Source: Labyrinthula sp. Ha
Taxonomy: Eukaryota > Sar > Bigyra > Labyrinthulida > Labyrinthulaceae
DNA: 64,000 nucleotides
Direction: 5' to 3'
Assembly: GCA_015227615.1 (NCBI GenBank)
Contig: JAALGZ010000043.1
Span: 1 to 64,000, forward strand
A model generated the notes under the pieces. The model saw only the letters and a program-made list of their open reading frames with translations. It did not search any database and was not told where the DNA came from. The position numbers and the translations under genes are program-made. This document shows, one piece after another, positions 42,456 to 53,468 of this stretch (position 1 is the first letter of the stretch; each line of letters starts with the position of its first letter).

Positions 42456-45152
42456 TTATGATAGATCCATAACCGCACCATACCGATTTCCCCTGTCTAA
42501 GAACTGTGCCTTTGACAGTCTTGTTAATCCTCTATAAACAGGTGAACCTCTGCCAGCAGCACAAAATGCACTGAACATCAAGGAAGTGCCAAAATTCAAC
42601 CCTTCGTTAAACTCCAACTGCTCGAAACTCGATGTTGACTCCTCATACCCATACACATCAAAGTTCACATTATCAGAGTAGATAGTAACAGTTGATTTGT
42701 ATTTCACTGCCTCCTTTAAGAATTGTAAAACACCTTGACACATCTTCTTCTTCGCAATCTTTCCTGCACCCCCATCCATGTCCACTCCTTTGATGAGCTC
42801 ATCCCTTCTTCTAGGATTATCACCAAATACAGTCTTTAGCTTATAAGCCGGGACATGAACTCCATCCCCAGGTTTGAATTTGAGCAGACACTGCTGAGAT
42901 ATATCTTCTCTTGTCCATCTTAGATACAATGTACCTTTATTAGCTGGGCTGAATAGAAGGAAACAATGGACAGGTCGTCTTTGTACCTCTGACAGAGCTT
43001 CAAATCTATCCATACGGAAATTTACCGTTGGCGAGGAAAATACGCTCTCCATGTCTTGAATTGAAGCTTCATCCAATTTCATATTTCTTGCAGCAAAGCC
43101 TCTGTACAATTTAGAAAACGTGTTTGGAACAAATTTTTGTGTATTCACTTCCTGGAAGACTCTCTGATCGCCCCTGTTTAGAGTTACAGGCTCGGATCCT
43201 TTTGACCGTGTAGTTAATGAAGTTTCCACATTTGCTGATGTTCTTTTATACAATCTAGTTTTCTTATATCTATTCTTCTTTGTGCTTCTCTTTCTCAAAC
43301 CCTTTGTAACTTTTTTCGTAACCTGTGAGGCTTCACTTTCAATGTCATCTAAAGGTCCCTGTAGATAAAAATCATCAAGTGCACTATCAAATCCGCCTTC
43401 TTCAGCAAAGGCCCAAATATCATCCTCTGCATCAGGATAGTCCTCAGTTTTTGTCGTGGAGTCGAGCCCTTCACTTACATTGCTTTGACGAGGGCTGTCA
43501 GCATGAAACTCACTGAATCCAGTTTCTTCTGTAGTTGCTGTAATTCTTGTAGTCTTCGTATCAGACCCGTCATAGAAATTAGGCTCTTCTGTATCTTCCA
43601 AATCTGTTTCATTTAAAACCGATGGCAAACTCTTTCTTGTAAACTGGGTGTCATAATCTGTATCCAAAAGAGAGTCCTTTCCCAATTGAGACTGCGCTAC
43701 TGACTTTGCAATTGTATTTTTTGTCGGGGTAGGTTCTTCTTCAATCTTCTTTTCATTAAGAGTACGCCTAAACTTTGTTGGAATCTTCAGTTTTTCTAAA
43801 TCAAACTTCTTTTGGGGAGTTGGTTTTTCAATCTTACGCTCTCTAAATGAAAAAGGTTGTGGTTTAGCTTTTGGGGTGAGGGTTTTCCTACCACCTTTAG
43901 ATGACCTGCTGATGTCTGTGCTTCGAGGAACCGAATTTGTATCTCCGTATCCATGAAGAATAGCTCGGGTCTTCCATCTCTTCAATTCAGAATCTAATCT
44001 CTTAATTTGATCCTTGTACCGCTTTAATTTTAACAAACTCTCAGTTTCAACTTGAATTTGTTCAATTGCAGATTTCGGGTCTATTAAATCTCCTCTACGA
44101 ACAACAAACTCCAACACTGCAATTCCGTTTCTTCTCGCTGGTCGATCAGGCGATGTCTTACTGACATTGTCAATTTCCTTTAACATGCTCAAAACTTGAG
44201 CCGCACTTTTCTTCCAAAACTTAGCTTCTAATTTCTCATCATCCTTCATCGCAGACTGCTTCAAGATTCTGCTTAATCTAACTTGAGATTGAGCAGTTGT
44301 TTTGTTTACCCTTCCCAAACTTAGAGTATACAAATCTACCGCCTGTCTTTGCATAGTCTCAGCTCCTTTAACCCTTCCTGGTCTATCACTCAATCTCATC
44401 GCAGATTGTTCAAGAAACATAGCTTGATTCTTAAGCTCTAGAAAAAGATATCTCAACCATTGTTCTGCCTGATTACCAGACTCAAATTTAAAAAGATAAA
44501 CTTGTTCCGAATAATATGTTTTAGTTTTCTTACCATGAGAAATAGTAGAAGCAAAATCACTTTCCGAACCAAATGACTCTTTTTCTCGTGCACCCAGTCT
44601 ATTCTTAGAGGAATTATTTCCCCTTCTAAATCTTGAAAGTGAGTGTAAGAGTGAAATATTTGAAGAGTTCATTCCAAACACCAAACCAAAAGACTTTGCC
44701 CCTCTTTTCGTATAACCAATAGCTCGTAAATCAGTTAAGCTAAGTGATCTTTCCGGAGGCAGAACAGTCGGGACTGCCTGATGGTTCACAACGTTTTTTG
44801 GGTTATAAAAATTAATAGCACCCTTTTCCAAAATAATAAAACTTTTTTTAAACCTGGAAGTTATCTTATCTTTTTTTACATGTGCATATCCTGCTTTAAT
44901 TAGGTCTAAACCACCTGCAGATCGTACACCAAGAGGAGTTGAGTGAGATAAAGTCTGTGGAACACTTCTTCTAGCACTGAAACGTTGCTTAGAATTTGGA
45001 TTTGCGTACTGTCGAAGTATTTTTGACTTCTCAGTGGGTCTGATGTTTGATAAATCTAATGGTAAAGGCGTTTGAATTCTCATAAGAGAGCTTCTTCGAA
45101 CAGAAGACCTGGTTGCCCTTCCCAGTTTGGAGTTTATTTTCTGCTCTTGCAT
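42456..45152 (-). CDS. PH-domain protein with uncharacterised C-terminal domain
   Basis: 898 residues from ATG 45152; the frame extends upstream to 45188 but only from a TTG. After ~70 basic residues comes a PH-like domain (about residues 80-240) starting KAGYAHVKKDKITSRFKKSFIIL and closing YLFKFESGNQAEQWLRYLFLEL, with a disordered insert between. A helical region with a short coiled coil follows (VETESLLKLKRYKDQIKRLDSE, about 370-395). Then a long Ser/Thr/Pro/acidic linker leads to a compact, well-ordered-looking C-terminal domain of ~200 residues (from VHCFLLFSPANKGTLYLRW to the end) that I do not recognise. It probably acts at phosphoinositide membranes. Being next to a RhoGEF may or may not be meaningful. 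The sequence before the ATG (TATTCCAG) resembles an acceptor, so a short upstream exon is possible. Confidence 0.7.
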   Translation of the reverse strand: MQEQKINSKLGRATRSSVRRSSLMRIQTPLPLDLSNIRPTEKSKILRQYANPNSKQRFSARRSVPQTLSHSTPLGVRSAGGLDLIKAGYAHVKKDKITSRFKKSFIILEKGAINFYNPKNVVNHQAVPTVLPPERSLSLTDLRAIGYTKRGAKSFGLVFGMNSSNISLLHSLSRFRRGNNSSKNRLGAREKESFGSESDFASTISHGKKTKTYYSEQVYLFKFESGNQAEQWLRYLFLELKNQAMFLEQSAMRLSDRPGRVKGAETMQRQAVDLYTLSLGRVNKTTAQSQVRLSRILKQSAMKDDEKLEAKFWKKSAAQVLSMLKEIDNVSKTSPDRPARRNGIAVLEFVVRRGDLIDPKSAIEQIQVETESLLKLKRYKDQIKRLDSELKRWKTRAILHGYGDTNSVPRSTDISRSSKGGRKTLTPKAKPQPFSFRERKIEKPTPQKKFDLEKLKIPTKFRRTLNEKKIEEEPTPTKNTIAKSVAQSQLGKDSLLDTDYDTQFTRKSLPSVLNETDLEDTEEPNFYDGSDTKTTRITATTEETGFSEFHADSPRQSNVSEGLDSTTKTEDYPDAEDDIWAFAEEGGFDSALDDFYLQGPLDDIESEASQVTKKVTKGLRKRSTKKNRYKKTRLYKRTSANVETSLTTRSKGSEPVTLNRGDQRVFQEVNTQKFVPNTFSKLYRGFAARNMKLDEASIQDMESVFSSPTVNFRMDRFEALSEVQRRPVHCFLLFSPANKGTLYLRWTREDISQQCLLKFKPGDGVHVPAYKLKTVFGDNPRRRDELIKGVDMDGGAGKIAKKKMCQGVLQFLKEAVKYKSTVTIYSDNVNFDVYGYEESTSSFEQLEFNEGLNFGTSLMFSAFCAAGRGSPVYRGLTRLSKAQFLDRGNRYGAVMDLS

Positions 45153-48100
45153 CCTGGAATAGACAAAATGGGAATATTTATTTGTCAACTACTCAATGGG
45201 AGAAGATTTTGATCAAGTGCGTCGGTTGTTTACCAAGGGATTTAAACACAATTTCTTTTTTTCACTGAAGTTAAATCTTTTCTCCTGTATTTTTGGTGTT
45301 TATTTTAACAGACAGATTTCGAGATGAGAATTCTGGATTGAATTTCTCGATTAGATTTATCTTGTTTTTGCCCAAAATCCATATTCTTTTCTTCTTGTTG
45401 ACACCTTAGCACTATTTTATTCATTAAAAAGAATAGTATTACATGGTTAAGATATTTCTTATATTAAAGAATTTAAGCTTTCTTGCATAATAGAAGTATA
45501 TATGTAAAGTTTACAATGGTTTTCATGAATGTTGACGAAGCGATTTTTGTACAACGTGGTACCAATGTACCCTTGCTTTCAAGATAAAATTCATTCTTTG
45601 CACTGCTTATGTTCGTATCCGTCATAAGCATGAAAAGTTGAATCTTAGTTTCTCGTGATTTATTTCCACCGGCATATTCGATCACAGAGTTTTCAAGATA
45701 TCATTGCAAAGCACTAAGGGGCGACACATCACTGTAAATAATTGGTAGTCTCTTAGTAACTAAGCTACTTTCAATTAAACCTATCAGGCTTCGTCATGAA
45801 CCATGGACAAAACAATGAAACTCTGATTAACGCAAGTTGTCTCTCCAGTCCAATAATATGGGTATAATTTAGGCCAATAATATCTTTTTCAATAACCAAT
45901 ACCTTGACTTCCAAACTACATAGAAGTGGGTCATGATTATTTAAATTGACGTATTAGTTGTTCCTTATATTGTTAACAATTAAGGCTGAGTTAGAACTAT
46001 TATTTCTTTTTAGATATATCTATTGGATACTTCTCAGTAAGTATTTAACGAGACTTGAGAAATATTTTATTATGTCTACTTCGGTCTTACAATCTAGCTA
46101 ATATTGATTGGTATCACTTATATAATATCAGTGTCTTGCCATATACAAATACAGTTGAAGCAAGTTTCATGTATAAGAGACATGGCAAGAAAGCGGCACG
46201 AACAAAACTTTCCCAGTGCCGAGATCATATAAATATGAGCCAGAATGTATGAGTATATAACATGACACTTTGAATCTAGAGAAATAATAGAATACCATTG
46301 CAAATTAACTATAGGGGTGTGAATAATTACCAAAGGAGCACTTCAGATAGTTTCCTAGGCAATTTTGGCAGAGTTTTCAGAATTCAGATGCTAATTACAA
46401 CACCTTGAACTACACCAGGTGCTTTCAGTGAGCTTCCGTCCATGGGGCAATATATAGCATGCTCAAATAAGCTTTTATTTTTACAGAGCTTCCATTCTTG
46501 AGTTTTTACATTCTTAGCGAAAATTCGTCTTAGACCATGCATAATCAATGTGCGTACAGATATCTTCACAGTCATGGAACGGTTCACGACAACAAAAGAT
46601 AAACACTCATAGTTTCAGGTGTTTTATGTAAGCTCTGCGGATTTTTTTAAAGAGCTATTAAGAATGAGTACCCCTAGGTCTCACGTAATAATGTAACAAC
46701 TATTCCAGTAGAGCTTTAACACAAAGGCAGAATCGCACTTGCATCGAAGTAAATTTCTTTATTGTTTTAGGTGTATATGATGGCTCTCGGATTTAAGAGG
46801 AACATACATCACAGGTCACAAGAGCATCTCTCAACCATTCACTTACCGAATTTTCTTGTTCCAGTCAAGCAAAAGTTATTGACCGTTCAACCTGAAAGCA
46901 GCACTTTAGCTCCAACAGTATGCACATTGGAAGTAAGATTACCAACTGACATTAAACCTTTATTTATTAGAAAGATTGATAGAGTGGATATAGCCAGCCG
47001 TCTAGCATAGTCTGTTTAGACCTTCCTGTCATTGCTTAGAAACATAGTTTCTCCGAAAGCATGGATATATCCTTCAATAAATTCCTCACCTTCTGCAGGA
47101 ATGACGTCCTCTATATTTCATCCTTAAGGTAGATGGCTACACTAGTTATAAATGTTAAAACAGTGTAGGTCTATCAATTCCAAGAACTAAAAGAAGAAGT
47201 GGAGTTCATATTGTCTCTATAGTTATGTGTTACTTCTATATTAATGTCATTATTTCATGGGTAGTATGTTTCTTCTTATAGCTTTTCTTTCATGTCTATG
47301 TTTGTAAGCAAGCCTAGGCTATATTATTTGCTGTACGTTCAAAACTCTGCGTTATGAAGGTGGGCCCAAGAGATGTATATCTTTGGGCGAGTACCTCCTT
47401 AGATATTCCGTCTCTGAAAAAAAGGTTCTGAAATGGGAAAGATTTTCGAAACAAACTTCGCTAACACTGGAAAGAACGATAAAACTTAGGTAGAGCCATG
47501 GAGTTGCTGTTACTATAATTAATGAATAAAACGAGGAGTTCTGTGTTTATGGTGTCGAAAACCTAATGGATTTTTATTTGAACATTCAAAATACACTATC
47601 TAAGATTTGCAGTATGCAATAAAGATTTGCTCAGAGAACTAAAAATTAATGTTCATAGATATTAGCTGAAATGCTACAGCATGTGCTTTAATATGATATG
47701 TACTTAGAGGAGTTTGAGAATGCACGAGGCTGCAATCCACTAGTGGCAATATCTTGTGACGGTTGTAGAGAACCAATTGTTGTTTTCCACTCGTATGAAA
47801 ATTTTGCCCAAACTAACAGCATTATCGGTTTGATGATTAATGTGTTATTGAAACTGTTAAAAATACAAAAGCCATAAGGATGATTCTTGACTTCTGGTTT
47901 CCTTGGTAAAATAACCAAAATCTTACCCCAAAGGCTGTAGAGCTACCTTCAACTCTTACTATGAAAATAATAAAAGTATTGTGAAGTTAAGAGCTCTTAC
48001 AGCATTGGTGCAACAGAGCTTAGAAAGTGTTAGGAATAAGGATCTAGTTACTCTACAAAGATCTAGTTTTTTTATGTGTCTTAGAGAGTATCTATAAATA

Positions 48101-50738
48101 GGGGCTTAAATTACATCTGGTACTGCCATACTATGGCTAGCTTAAGTGGTCTACTAGATACCAAATCGCTTGTAAAAATAACATATTTATTTATTGGCAT
48201 ATTTTCAGAGCATAATGGTGCAAGTAAGTATTCAACTAAGAAAGTTGTACCATCTTCTATGAACTGCAATCCGAAATTAGTTATTACGTATAATACTCTG
48301 TTAAAACACGTTTAACATATTGGTTATCAAAAATATGCCATTTAATTAGATATAGAATAAAGCAAAGGCCCTTTTGTTGAAGTAAATAGTCACATTGACT
48401 CAGTTTGCAAAGTAGCAAAGTGGTATTTTCTCTTCGTTACATTCAGATACAAGGTGTGAACGTTGTATTACTTAAAGAATACAATTATTGAATAAAAAGT
48501 AAAATTCACCTAATTTCTTAACAATAATTACCCAATTTTGTATGACTGAAGCACCTATAAACTTATGCACGGGAGATGTTTGTCTTGGAAAATCCTGGAC
48601 TCCAGTATTTACATTTATTCAGGGTCAAATTCATATCACGTCTCTAAGACAATCTTATCTAAGAATTACGAACCAAGTATGTCATGATTGAATAAAACAG
48701 ATTCACTGCAGCCATGAGGACAAGTCAATGCTATAAAGTGAAATCCGTGCTTGGTTTTATTTTCTATTTACGTATATCTCCCCAACTTAGGGTTTGTTCC
48801 TTTCTACTAGCTTCGATGGATAAAACTTATTGGGTTTGACAATAGTATGTATCGTGCAATACCGATCTATAAATTTAGATTCCTTTACGCTAATAGAAAT
48901 GTTTACTCGTACATTAACGGGATGAAATTATTTGCACAAGCAATCTAGTACATGGATAGCTACTAGCCATAGCCACTTCTTTGTTTTATTATATGATTTG
49001 CTATACCAGTGATGCATTTGGGTGAATCTTAATTAAATATTTAATCAAAAGTTGACATTATGTATGTTAACTATTTGAATCAATCTTCAAATAAGTTTTT
49101 TTTTAACGAATTAGGTTAATATTTAATTTTATACTTTGATTTTTTTTTATTTTGCACCGGTAAAGTCTCTATTATTTTATTTCTCGTAAGCAGACTTCTT
49201 CACAGTTTTTTGAAAAAATTGTCAATTATAAATTAGTATCATTTAAGTTAACAGAAAATGGCTTTGATACTGGTAATTTAAAAATGAGAACTGTGATACT
49301 CTAAATACACGTTAGGGCTACTTCAATAATTGATTCGTAGATTTTTTTTTCGATGTAAACGGAATTGCTGAGACTAATGAAAGCAACATTAAAGAAAATA
49401 CGTTCCAAAATCATTAAATCAAAGAAAAATTAATTAAAAAAACCTTTCATATGTGAGGGCATATCGATAGACATCGGGCATATTGATTTTTCTCTGCGCT
49501 TTCAAGAAATCAAAAACGATTGAAACATCAGAATCAAAAGGCTAAGCCAAGGCTACTGAACTCGTAATCATATATATTTTTTGGAAATTTGTGAAATATT
49601 ATTTCGTACTTTTATTTTTTGCAAACTTCTGTATTATTTAAGGCTACTTCCTTCCTAACTAAATTTGCATATTCAGTATTTACAGAGCTATCCTTGAGGT
49701 CAGATTTAATATTTAATGCGCGTGACTCTGGACGCATTTATTAAGGTAGAGCAGAAGACATTTTTCAAAATAAGAATTATATATTCCAGTAAAAGATTTG
49801 GTTAATAACTCCGTATATATCTTAAACCCTAAGCATATATATATATAGGTACATGATCAAAGTAGATAACTTTGGGGGATAAAAATAATTTGTCTAATTT
49901 CTAGATGTATAAATAGGGCGCCTGAACTACACGAGAGAGGTATCCTAGTAAGGGCTAAGCATAATGTAGTGAAAGCACTTGAATTTTACAAAAACGTGGA
50001 GTCAATTAACCTAATATCTTGCCGTATTCATCGCAGAATTTCCAAAACATTCTTCTGTTGAACAGAAAACTTTAATTTTTAACATAAGGAAGCTATCTTA
50101 CAAAACACAAGGAACAAATGTATAATATAACTCATTAGAAAAAATTCCCACACTTTAGCTCTGATATATCATTTGTTTTTGAAACTTTCGCCGCCAGATA
50201 TTCTACAATCATTTTAAAAGATGCATAGAATGTACTAAGCGGCAAATTTTTGCTGCAATAGTTAATTTGGCAGAGTGATTAATCTTCTCAAGTCATATTT
50301 CTATTTTCAAAAATTCCCAAAAAACGTTATTTGATCATTGAGATTTCATTGATCATTTTGATTAGTATATCTGTACAAAGGATATTCTAATTCAGGTCTG
50401 AATACGACATTTGAGAGATTTTCTGAGTGCCTCAGTGGGTTTCGGGACCAAAATAAGTGAAGAATGAAGAACTCATTGTGGATATCTTAGTGAGGAAATG
50501 CTTGAGCTTTATTGAGTCCAAAATAAGTTTCTATTTGAGCAATTTGAGCTTTGTTTTTAGTTTCTGAGAATCCTTAAAGAGAAATTTTCCTCACTCTAGA
50601 GTTTGTACTGCTAACAGAAACGTGTGGTCAAGGACTCGAGGCGAAAATAAATGCAAGAACAGTTAATCGATGGGAGATTACCACAGATGTAAAGTCAGCC
50701 AAACAGAGTATAAACATCCCAACACCATAAACAACGGG
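45153..50738. other. Gene-poor region
   Basis: 5.6 kb without a supported gene. Short frames at 46771-47010 and 48133-48315 have no motif. Unusually A/T-rich tracts at 49.0-49.5 and 49.8-50.3 kb. Multi-exon genes with tiny introns, like DPH3 just to the right, could be hidden here. Confidence 0.35.
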
Positions 50739-51032
50739 ATGGAGGAAAATGAGACAATTTATGACACAGTGCCACTGGATTCAATGGCCTTTGAGAAATC
50801 AATAGGTAAAACAAGAATTTTTATTTTATTACATAGATGTTTTCAACTTTCCTTGCCCATGCGGTGATAAGTTTGAAATTGGCGTGGACGACATGTTAAA
50901 CTCAGAGAGCATTGCATCTTGTCCTAGTTGGTAAATCTCCTTTTTCAATCTTATTTTAGTTCTCTTGTTCTCAAAGTAAAGTATGATCCAGAAGAGTTCT
51001 TGGCAAGTTTAGAAGAAGACGATGATTTTTGA
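50739..51032 (+). CDS. DPH3: DPH3 (CSL zinc-finger, diphthamide biosynthesis) with two tiny introns
   Basis: Three exons, 50739-50805, 50837-50930 and 50960-51032, give exactly 77 residues. The CSL zinc finger is complete: FPCPCGDKFEI supplies the first Cys pair and SCPSCSLVLKV the second. The second motif, and the join DVFNFPCPC, exist only after removing introns of 31 and 29 nt. The protein ends in the acidic tail LASLEEDDDF. DPH3/KTI11 is an electron carrier for the Dph1-Dph2 radical enzyme that modifies EF-2 and also takes part in Elongator tRNA modification; it is normally about 80 residues, as here. The acidic start (MEENETIYDTVPL) also fits. ATG 50739 is chosen because the family begins with this acidic segment. 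Its TGA is three bases from the stop of the convergent sulfotransferase gene. Confidence 0.95.
50806..50836 (+). other. 31-nt spliceosomal intron (DPH3 intron 1)
   Basis: GTAAAACAAG at the 5' end, TTACATAG at the 3' end. Phase 1; splits the Asp codon of SIDVFNF. Confidence 0.92.
50931..50959 (+). other. 29-nt spliceosomal intron (DPH3 intron 2)
   Basis: GTAAATCTCC at the 5' end, TTATTTTAG at the 3' end. Phase 2; splits the Cys codon of the second zinc-binding pair (CPSC). Confidence 0.95.
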
Positions 51033-51035
51033 ACT

Positions 51036-51860
51036 TTATTTTTTATACCCGAACACAAGAAAATCTGCCAGGTAAAAATTATAAATCAACTCTTTTGTTT
51101 CAGGAAGCAGATCATTGATACCATAGCTAAAATCGACTATGGGTTGCTGCTTTCTCACATTTCTCGTACTTCCAGATATCTTATACAAACCTCTTAGTAC
51201 ATCAAAATCCGAGTCTAGGTCCTCGAAACGAAGTACGTGATCCACAAGAAGTTTCTGCTTTTCTTTTGGATGAAATAAATAAGTTGCTTGCTCTCTATAA
51301 TGTGTACAAAACTGTCTTGTTTTTCGTAGTTTTTCTTTCAGATACTCATTTAGTGCCCTAGTTGTTGACATTTTTTCAAATCCACCTATTTTTTCAACGA
51401 AATCATAGAATTTCTTGTTCTTTTTTCTTTCTGTTTTCATATTCTTTTTATAATATCCGACTTCCCATCTATATTCACTTATCATTCTTTCATATGGATT
51501 CCGTACAACTATGAATGTATCTTTAGTGTTACTTTCATATGGATCTTCAGTGAACAGATATTGAGGAAGATGCCATTCTGCGTCCTCGCATTTCTGCCTT
51601 GTGTTTTTATCTGTATGTCTTAAATTTCGATATATCTTTTCTCTTTTTTCATATCCCCAGTCTAATCCTTGCTCTTTTGAAATAGCTTCTAAGGATGTTC
51701 CTCCTGTTTTTGTAACATGAATGAGCTCGAGATCTTTCGACAAGGTTTTTTGGTTTGCGTTGAAACAAGACTTGCCTTGCGAAAGTCGTTCTAAACATGA
51801 GAGTTTCGCTCTAATTAGAACAAAGCCTAAGTACAAAATGAAGAAAGAAACTTTCGACAT
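51036..51860 (-). CDS. Sulfotransferase (Sulfotransfer_2 type), secretory pathway
   Basis: 274 residues from ATG 51860. A hydrophobic start (FFILYLGFVLIRA) is a signal peptide or anchor, so the enzyme should face the Golgi lumen. The PAPS 5'-phosphosulfate loop is HVTKTGGTSLE (about residues 48-58; the family has K-T-G-x-T-S), and the 3'-phosphate motif is VVRNPYERMISEY (about 118-130, with Arg and Ser). The best resemblance is to the carbohydrate 2-O/HNK-1-like group, which transfers sulfate from PAPS to glycans. All cofactor motifs are intact. It is somewhat shorter than animal members (about 350 residues), with no stem. The substrate cannot be told. Stops three bases from DPH3, so the transcripts' 3' ends must overlap. 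Confidence 0.88.
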   Translation of the reverse strand: MSKVSFFILYLGFVLIRAKLSCLERLSQGKSCFNANQKTLSKDLELIHVTKTGGTSLEAISKEQGLDWGYEKREKIYRNLRHTDKNTRQKCEDAEWHLPQYLFTEDPYESNTKDTFIVVRNPYERMISEYRWEVGYYKKNMKTERKKNKKFYDFVEKIGGFEKMSTTRALNEYLKEKLRKTRQFCTHYREQATYLFHPKEKQKLLVDHVLRFEDLDSDFDVLRGLYKISGSTRNVRKQQPIVDFSYGINDLLPETKELIYNFYLADFLVFGYKK

Positions 51861-52139
51861 ATCTTCCTTTAGATTTCGTTACTAACGGCTGCCTAATGAA
51901 GAGAAACATAATATATCTTATGCATAATAATAGATTATCTTATTCATAGTGACTACAACAATTAATCTCAATAAAACTGGCTTTCGTGTTCATTGTTCAG
52001 ATATGACTAGAGAATTCTTCAAGATGGGTTAATTAAATTGCGATGAATATATCTTCTTTCAATGAACTAAGTAGCAGAAAAGAGCAACTTTGTCCTTGTT
52101 TAGATTGCAGCCCCAGGTTATTTTGTAAATAATTATTCA
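51861..52139. other. Promoter side of the sulfotransferase gene
   Basis: AT-rich spacer between the sulfotransferase start and the MFS pseudogene; no ORF and no recognisable element. Confidence 0.3.
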
Positions 52140-53459
52140 TTGAATAGTATGTTTCTATACGCTCTAAATATGGTTGTTTATCTTGGTAAGGATGATTCAA
52201 TCGAAAAAACTGGTGGCTACAAAGGATACATAACTGGAATCCTCATGTTAACCCGAATATTCACCAGTTTGTTTTGTAGACAGTTTGCTGATGTGTTTGG
52301 AAAAAAAAATTACTTTCAATATAAAATCCTACATATTTTATTTTTCTACTATTCTTTGAATTGAGCACATCTTTGGAAGAGGCTATTTTTTTCAGAGGTA
52401 TGCTGGGCTTGGTTATCGTTGTTCTACCAGCATCAAAAGTAATAACTTGTGAATCTCTTCGAACAGAGGCTCAGAAAAGAGTAAGTGGGTATATTGTTAG
52501 ATTTGCTGCCATTGGTATGGCTGCATAATATGGAGTTGTTTCTCTCGTTTATTTTCCAAATGAAACCAGCAGTCAAAGTTGTTTTTCCAAACCGCATAAA
52601 ATTTTTGAAAAAAAATCTTTCTTAGCTCCAAACTTAATATGGTCTTTCTTTTAGTTTATAATTTTGATAATGATTATTTTCTTGGTACCAGAAAAAACGA
52701 GGCCGAAGCATTCAAAGAGAGTTAAGGAAGGAAAGAATATGAGCCTGTTACCTGTGAGATTCTAACAACACAAGCTCTACTGTTAAAGAAATATTTATGT
52801 CCTTTTGCAGATATTTTCACTGCAATTGAAGTTAATGATAATCAAAATGCAGTGCTTGTGTTTTCTGTTTTTGCTCGATTTCTTACTCCGAGACTATTTT
52901 TCTGTGATACCAATCGCTTGAAAAACATAGGTGGGAAGTTTTCTATTATGATATTGGCATCGTGCTCTACTTATCCTCAAGCTGTTTTTTATTTTTTACA
53001 ACTTTTGTTTTTCCTAAGCTTCAAAAATGTGTTGAACCTCTTGGTTATTCTCCTTTGCTTAGCTTTTTATTTCTTGTATACATTAGTGCTTTCTTTTCTT
53101 TCCTCTCTAGCTGATGAAGAAACGGCTGAACGGAATACTGATATATATAGTTTGATACCAGTTCATATTGCTAGAGTACTTCTGATTTAACTCTCTTTCA
53201 TGGAGAGTAGCGCTCTGTTGAATAATGATAAGACAGATGACACCAGAAAGTCTATCAAGAGTATGGTGAAGGCATTTGATTCTCTGAGTAAGCGCCCAGA
53301 GCCATTTATAGGTGTTAAAATATTTGCCTGGTCCATTAATTATAGCCACAGTTTTTAGTTAAGTTATTATTTTCTTTTCTTATTTTTTGGGACTGTTCTC
53401 TTGTTCATCCTAATTTTTGCTTTGAAACTCCCAAGAAGTATGAATGAAGCTTTAAGTTA
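52140..53459 (+). pseudogene. MFS transporter (ZIFL/tetracycline-resistance-like), broken
   Basis: Pieces of a 12-helix major facilitator transporter in order but in changing frames. An early piece (52149-52364) has the loop motif GYITGILMLTRIFTSLFCRQFADVFGKK, corresponding to G-x-L-x(n)-R-x-x-x-S-x-x-W-G-x-x-A-D-x-x-G-R-K of the family. A middle piece has SGYIVRFAAIGMAA followed by a stop. Then comes a hydrophobic block (52852-53190) with charged loop residues. The last piece (about 53255-53459) reads MVKAFDSLSKRPEPFIGVKIFAWS, matching the family's helix 11 region. At least three frame changes or stops. The key loop Trp-Gly is CRQF here. It would have exported small molecules or metal chelates. 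Stops 9 bp before the convergent cyclophilin. Confidence 0.75.
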
Positions 53460-53468
53460 AATTTTTTC

